32,293 bases of DNA from JBBDYD01 sp040901865 (GTDB lineage Bacteria > Bacteroidota > Ignavibacteria > UBA10030), in the NCBI GenBank assembly GCA_040901865.1, contig JBBDYD010000094.1, positions 1 to 32,293 on the forward strand, given 5' to 3'. Shown here piece by piece: positions 29,352 through 32,293 of this stretch (position 1 is the first letter of the stretch; every line of letters begins with the position of its first letter). Both the position numbers and the translations under genes were made by a program. The notes below the pieces were generated by a model. It saw only the letters and a program-made list of their open reading frames with translations, was not told the DNA's origin and did no database searches.

Positions 29352-31250
29352 TTAGAGCATCATTCCGACAATCAGTGAAAGATTGGAGTAACTCCGGCCT
29401 GCGCCACGGTGATCGGACTGTGTCTCCCGCCATCCTTCAATTTCCACACGTCCTCCGTTGGCACCGCGCCAGGAGAGATTCACGGTCGGCCCCGCACTGA
29501 CGAGCCATCCCTCGAATGCCCGGTGTTTCCCTTCGTACCGATAACGCGTTTGGGAGAAATATCGGTAACCGATACCCATGACAAGGTGATCCGTAACACC
29601 GACCGATATCCTGGGCCAATAGGACTGTTCCAGGAAGTACATCTCCGGTCGCTCACGGAACTCACGCCATCGCAGGATCCCCCGTTCGTATATCCGCACC
29701 GATCCCTGAATAAGCGCTTCGACCGATCTGCCGATACGCATCCAAGTCGAGTCCGTCCATGTCACCTGCCGGAACGAGAAGCTTCGGACAGACTGCACCT
29801 GATCTTCAAAATCGAACACCGTGTAATTCGCCATTACTTCACCCGTGGTGCGGGAGACCAGCCAGGGAGCAGGAATGAACGTCACGGCAGGTTTCAGGCG
29901 AATGATCCGGTTCCAGGCATTATTCGCGCTCTGAAAGCGACTGAGATACACCAGGTGACTCATGGCCGCGTCAGCCAGAACCGAGAGCGAGAGCACGTCG
30001 CTGAAGCGATGGGTTTCCTCGACGGACACGAGAAGCAGAAGTTCATCGCGGTCGTCTGTGTTAAGGGAATCAGGCGTATCGTAGCGTAATATGCTTGCCG
30101 ATCCTGAGAGATTCAAGAAATCTTTTTGTCCCAGGATTGTCCCGGCGGCAAGACCGAGGGTCGATCGGTGAACTGTATTGGTGAGCCGTCGGGCCGCCTG
30201 GTCCTGCCGATCAAATGTTTGCCGCGGCACCAATGGATCATCCTGCACACGGTGGCGTTCCTGACGTTCCTCGAATTCAGCCGTCACGACACTTGAAAGC
30301 CAGGGGAGCGGACTCATGCGCACCGTGCCGCCACCGACAATCCGTTCCTCGGTAATGGCCACATCGAGAATGGCGTTTGCGGGATTGGAAACACTTTTGT
30401 AGCGATACGAACGGTCGATCGTCCGGTTCGACAAGGAGGCATGGAAACTGAGAAGTGTGGAGCCGGATTGAACCACGAGCGTATCGGCGATCCCGAATTC
30501 CCTCGATGCCCGGCGGAATATATTTGCCGATACCTGGAATTCCTGCTGGATGCCAGGATCGGCGCGGGAGTAAAATTCGCGCTCCTGGCCGACATAGGAA
30601 AAGGACAGTGAGTTGAAGGCCGATTCACTGAAGGCACGCACAACGGAAAGTGTTGCCGAATCTGTCTGAACCGTTCTGGGATTCAGCCAAGAGCGGCCAA
30701 TCCGCCCGCCAGCGGCGATGTCGAACTCATCGAGGCGAAGCGGTGACGCCCTCAACTCAAGCAAAGCGGCGAATCCCTGATCGCGGATTCCCTGCTGGGC
30801 TGCAGCCTCATATCCTCCCATCGCACTCAGGGAAAACCATGGAGTCAGGCGGGCCCAAGGGCCGGCCAGGACCTGGTGTTCTGAACGGTTCCCGAGGTCA
30901 AGTTGAGTGTTGTCCGAAAGGACCGACGAAACAGCCGCTGTCCTGATATCCAAGTGTTCTGTCACCGGGATACCGACAGCAAGCCGCACGCCCAATTCAT
31001 CCTGAATAGCGGTGCGGCCGGATTTGATGAGGCGGGATCGCAGATGCTGGTCGACATCGAGCGAGATGCCGCCGACTAGGCGATTGAGCAACAGACGTTC
31101 CGTCCAGCGGAAGGTTTCAAGAGAGCGGTCGAATCCGAAAGACACAGAGGCAGTCGAGTCTGTGACGTTTATGGGTTTCGGGACCGACTCCTGTGCATGG
31201 AGGCCGGGTGCGATCCAGGCAAAAAGGAACGCGCTCAGGCAGGCCCGCAT
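29352..31250 (-). CDS. Large predicted outer-membrane beta-barrel protein
   Basis: This protein of about 632 residues starts with a signal peptide (MRACLSAFLFAWIAPGLHAQ). The body consists of many short amphipathic strands (GFDRSLETFRWTERLL, SLSAMGGYEAAAQQGI, NSLSFSYVGQEREFYSRADP, ISVGVTDHLVMGIGYRYFSQ) ending LSLIVGMML. It has no plug or TonB box, so I infer a passive or structural barrel. No named family is recognised. The ATG at 31250 has GGGAG 7 bp upstream, and that Shine-Dalgarno overlaps the stop codon of the nucleoside hydrolase gene, which means close translational coupling. A GTG/ATG further upstream (31274) is possible but would overlap by 20 bp. Confidence 0.75.
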   Translation of the reverse strand: MRACLSAFLFAWIAPGLHAQESVPKPINVTDSTASVSFGFDRSLETFRWTERLLLNRLVGGISLDVDQHLRSRLIKSGRTAIQDELGVRLAVGIPVTEHLDIRTAAVSSVLSDNTQLDLGNRSEHQVLAGPWARLTPWFSLSAMGGYEAAAQQGIRDQGFAALLELRASPLRLDEFDIAAGGRIGRSWLNPRTVQTDSATLSVVRAFSESAFNSLSFSYVGQEREFYSRADPGIQQEFQVSANIFRRASREFGIADTLVVQSGSTLLSFHASLSNRTIDRSYRYKSVSNPANAILDVAITEERIVGGGTVRMSPLPWLSSVVTAEFEERQERHRVQDDPLVPRQTFDRQDQAARRLTNTVHRSTLGLAAGTILGQKDFLNLSGSASILRYDTPDSLNTDDRDELLLLVSVEETHRFSDVLSLSVLADAAMSHLVYLSRFQSANNAWNRIIRLKPAVTFIPAPWLVSRTTGEVMANYTVFDFEDQVQSVRSFSFRQVTWTDSTWMRIGRSVEALIQGSVRIYERGILRWREFRERPEMYFLEQSYWPRISVGVTDHLVMGIGYRYFSQTRYRYEGKHRAFEGWLVSAGPTVNLSWRGANGGRVEIEGWRETQSDHRGAGRSYSNLSLIVGMML

Positions 31251-31254
31251 GATC

Positions 31255-32196
31255 TCACTCCCAGAGCCGCGCATGCAACGCCCTCAGGAATTTCTCTTTC
31301 TCAACACTCAATGCAACGGAGATCGTCGGTTTGTTTTTGCGGGTTTTGTTTCGAAAATCCGCCACCGTCATTCCCCTTGTCCATTGGCCCTTCGATTCCA
31401 CCCGCGCCTCGATTCTTATCCATCGGAACCAGCTTTCGTCGATCGCGACCGCAACCGCAAGCGGATCGTGCATGAATCCACCGTTGAATCCCTCGGTTGT
31501 TCTGTGGTATGCCATGTACGACCGTGTACAACGCGTGATGAATCGTGAAACCTGATTGGGCCTACGTTTTGCACGGTATTCAAGCTCGGCACGCATAAGC
31601 ACTATCTGCTCGGTCAGGTCGAGCGGAACGACTCTTAGCGCCAGGCCGCTTGTCAGCATGAGATCAGCGGCATCCGGATCTACGAAGTAATTGAATTCGG
31701 CAACGGGGCCGGTATTGCCCGGGACTCGAAATGCGCCACCCATGGAAACAATCTGGCCGGCTTTGCGCAGAGATGACGGTCGGCGTTGCCAGGCGCGGGC
31801 AAGGTTCGTGAGTGGACCGAGCGCCACGATGGTAAGACGGCCTTCGTATTGGTCGCACAGATCGAGAATCACCTTTACGGCGTCTGGCAGGACTTTTTGT
31901 GCAGAAGCACGTGGTGAGGGGCGCACATCGCCAAGGCCATCACGCCCATGGACCTCAGGCGCCGTGATGAGGGCTTTTCGCAGTGGTTTCGCAGAGCCGC
32001 GGGCTACAATGATCTCCTGTGCCGGGCGGAGCAATCCAAGGATCCTCAGAACATTACGTGTGCATTTGCCGACCTCAACGTTCCCCGCGACCGTGGTAAT
32101 GGCCTTCACGGACAGTTCGGGAGACCGGAGCGCGAAGATCAGCGCAAGAGCATCATCGACGCCAGCGTCAGTGTCTATGAGGATGGGGCGGGACAT
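31255..32196 (-). CDS. Inosine-uridine type nucleoside hydrolase
   Basis: This 313-residue enzyme of the IUNH family hydrolyses nucleosides to base and ribose. It has the calcium-binding N-terminal motif ILIDTDAGVDDALAL (DTDxGxDD), TTVAGNVEVGKCTRN, EVHGRDGLGD, IVALGPLTNLARAW, AGQIVSMGGAF, EFNYFVDPDAADLML (metal-binding and substrate Asn/Asp) and a C-terminal HDPLAVAVAI. All key residues look intact. There is no signal peptide, so it is cytoplasmic. It is the first gene of a minus-strand run that continues into the beta-barrel gene 4 bp after its stop. Confidence 0.94.
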   Translation of the reverse strand: MSRPILIDTDAGVDDALALIFALRSPELSVKAITTVAGNVEVGKCTRNVLRILGLLRPAQEIIVARGSAKPLRKALITAPEVHGRDGLGDVRPSPRASAQKVLPDAVKVILDLCDQYEGRLTIVALGPLTNLARAWQRRPSSLRKAGQIVSMGGAFRVPGNTGPVAEFNYFVDPDAADLMLTSGLALRVVPLDLTEQIVLMRAELEYRAKRRPNQVSRFITRCTRSYMAYHRTTEGFNGGFMHDPLAVAVAIDESWFRWIRIEARVESKGQWTRGMTVADFRNKTRKNKPTISVALSVEKEKFLRALHARLWE

Positions 32197-32214
32197 GGGC
32201 TATGATAGAGCATT

Positions 32215-32293
32215 ATGGTGAAGGGTGATGAGTAAAGGGTGAAGAGTAAAGAGTGAAGAGTAAAGAGTGAAGAGTAAAGAGTGAAGAGTAAAG
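32215..32293. repeat. GAGTAAAGAGTGAA word repeat at the window edge
   Basis: AGAGTGAAGAGTAAAG units are repeated in near-perfect tandem to the end of the window. It lies just upstream of the nucleoside hydrolase gene and may continue beyond. Confidence 0.8.

Noticed and set aside
29409..30089. 226-residue plus-strand open frame inside the large barrel gene
   Set aside because: Antisense to a frame with signal peptide, coupled start and barrel strands; no motifs of its own.

Overview
The window reads as a chromosomal segment of an uncultured bacterium, probably of the FCB (Fibrobacteres-Chlorobi-Bacteroidetes) superphylum and perhaps near Ignavibacteria. This is an inference from the outer-membrane gene content (a TonB-dependent receptor with a CarboxypepD-like N-terminal domain, several beta-barrels and lipoproteins), the kinase/TolB-like/TPR protein, and the mix of clear Shine-Dalgarno sites with weak ones. 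A run of 100 Ns (8987-9086) shows that it is an assembled scaffold. No rRNA, tRNA, CRISPR array or phage was seen.

Region 1 (1-7141) is the most unusual part. A truncated Ser/Thr kinase gene is followed by a one-way series of short genes separated by large imperfect dyads. Each dyad begins with (G)C-N-TAACA and ends with (C)GTTA(T/G)-N-(T/C)GC. They sit 23-85 bp after the stop codons, in the orientation and position expected of integron attC sites. Cutting at the G^TT of each right end gives cassettes that carry a NIPSNAP-like exported protein, an exported cupin, a small ORF plus a DUF4386 gene truncated at such a site, a segment with no gene, and a lipoprotein/beta-barrel pair. The array ends in a 26-codon remnant. 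No integrase is present, so it resembles a CALIN (attC cluster lacking an integrase) with long, divergent attC-like sites.

Region 2 (7142-19660) holds ordinary small genes mixed with debris. There are four SAM methyltransferases, a CPBP protease, an exported acetamidase/formamidase, an SRPBCC protein, a beta-carbonic anhydrase-like protein, a CNNM/CBS transporter-like protein, methylglyoxal synthase, a lipoprotein and a HigBA-like toxin-antitoxin pair. Broken genes include an epimerase fragment joined tail-to-tail to a Cys/Met-metabolism PLP enzyme fragment, a frameshifted membrane protein, a Crp-family C-terminus, and a DUF1801 gene with one TGG-to-TAG change. The spacers hold two further repeat classes: short 'word' repeats that differ from spacer to spacer, and perfect palindromes whose arms vary around a constant T-RA-A-like core.

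Region 3 (19889-26400) looks like stable core genome. It contains a NAD(P)-binding protein with a good sigma70-like promoter, an ArsR-type regulator with an operator abutting its -10 box followed by a Zn/Cd/Pb-type P1B ATPase, then rplU-rpmA, mdh and a lipoprotein gene, with clear terminators.

Region 4 (26455-32293) has a TonB-dependent receptor on the plus strand. It converges, across a strong hairpin, on a tight minus-strand set: nucleoside hydrolase, large predicted beta-barrel, RsbW-type ATPase. The window ends in another word repeat.
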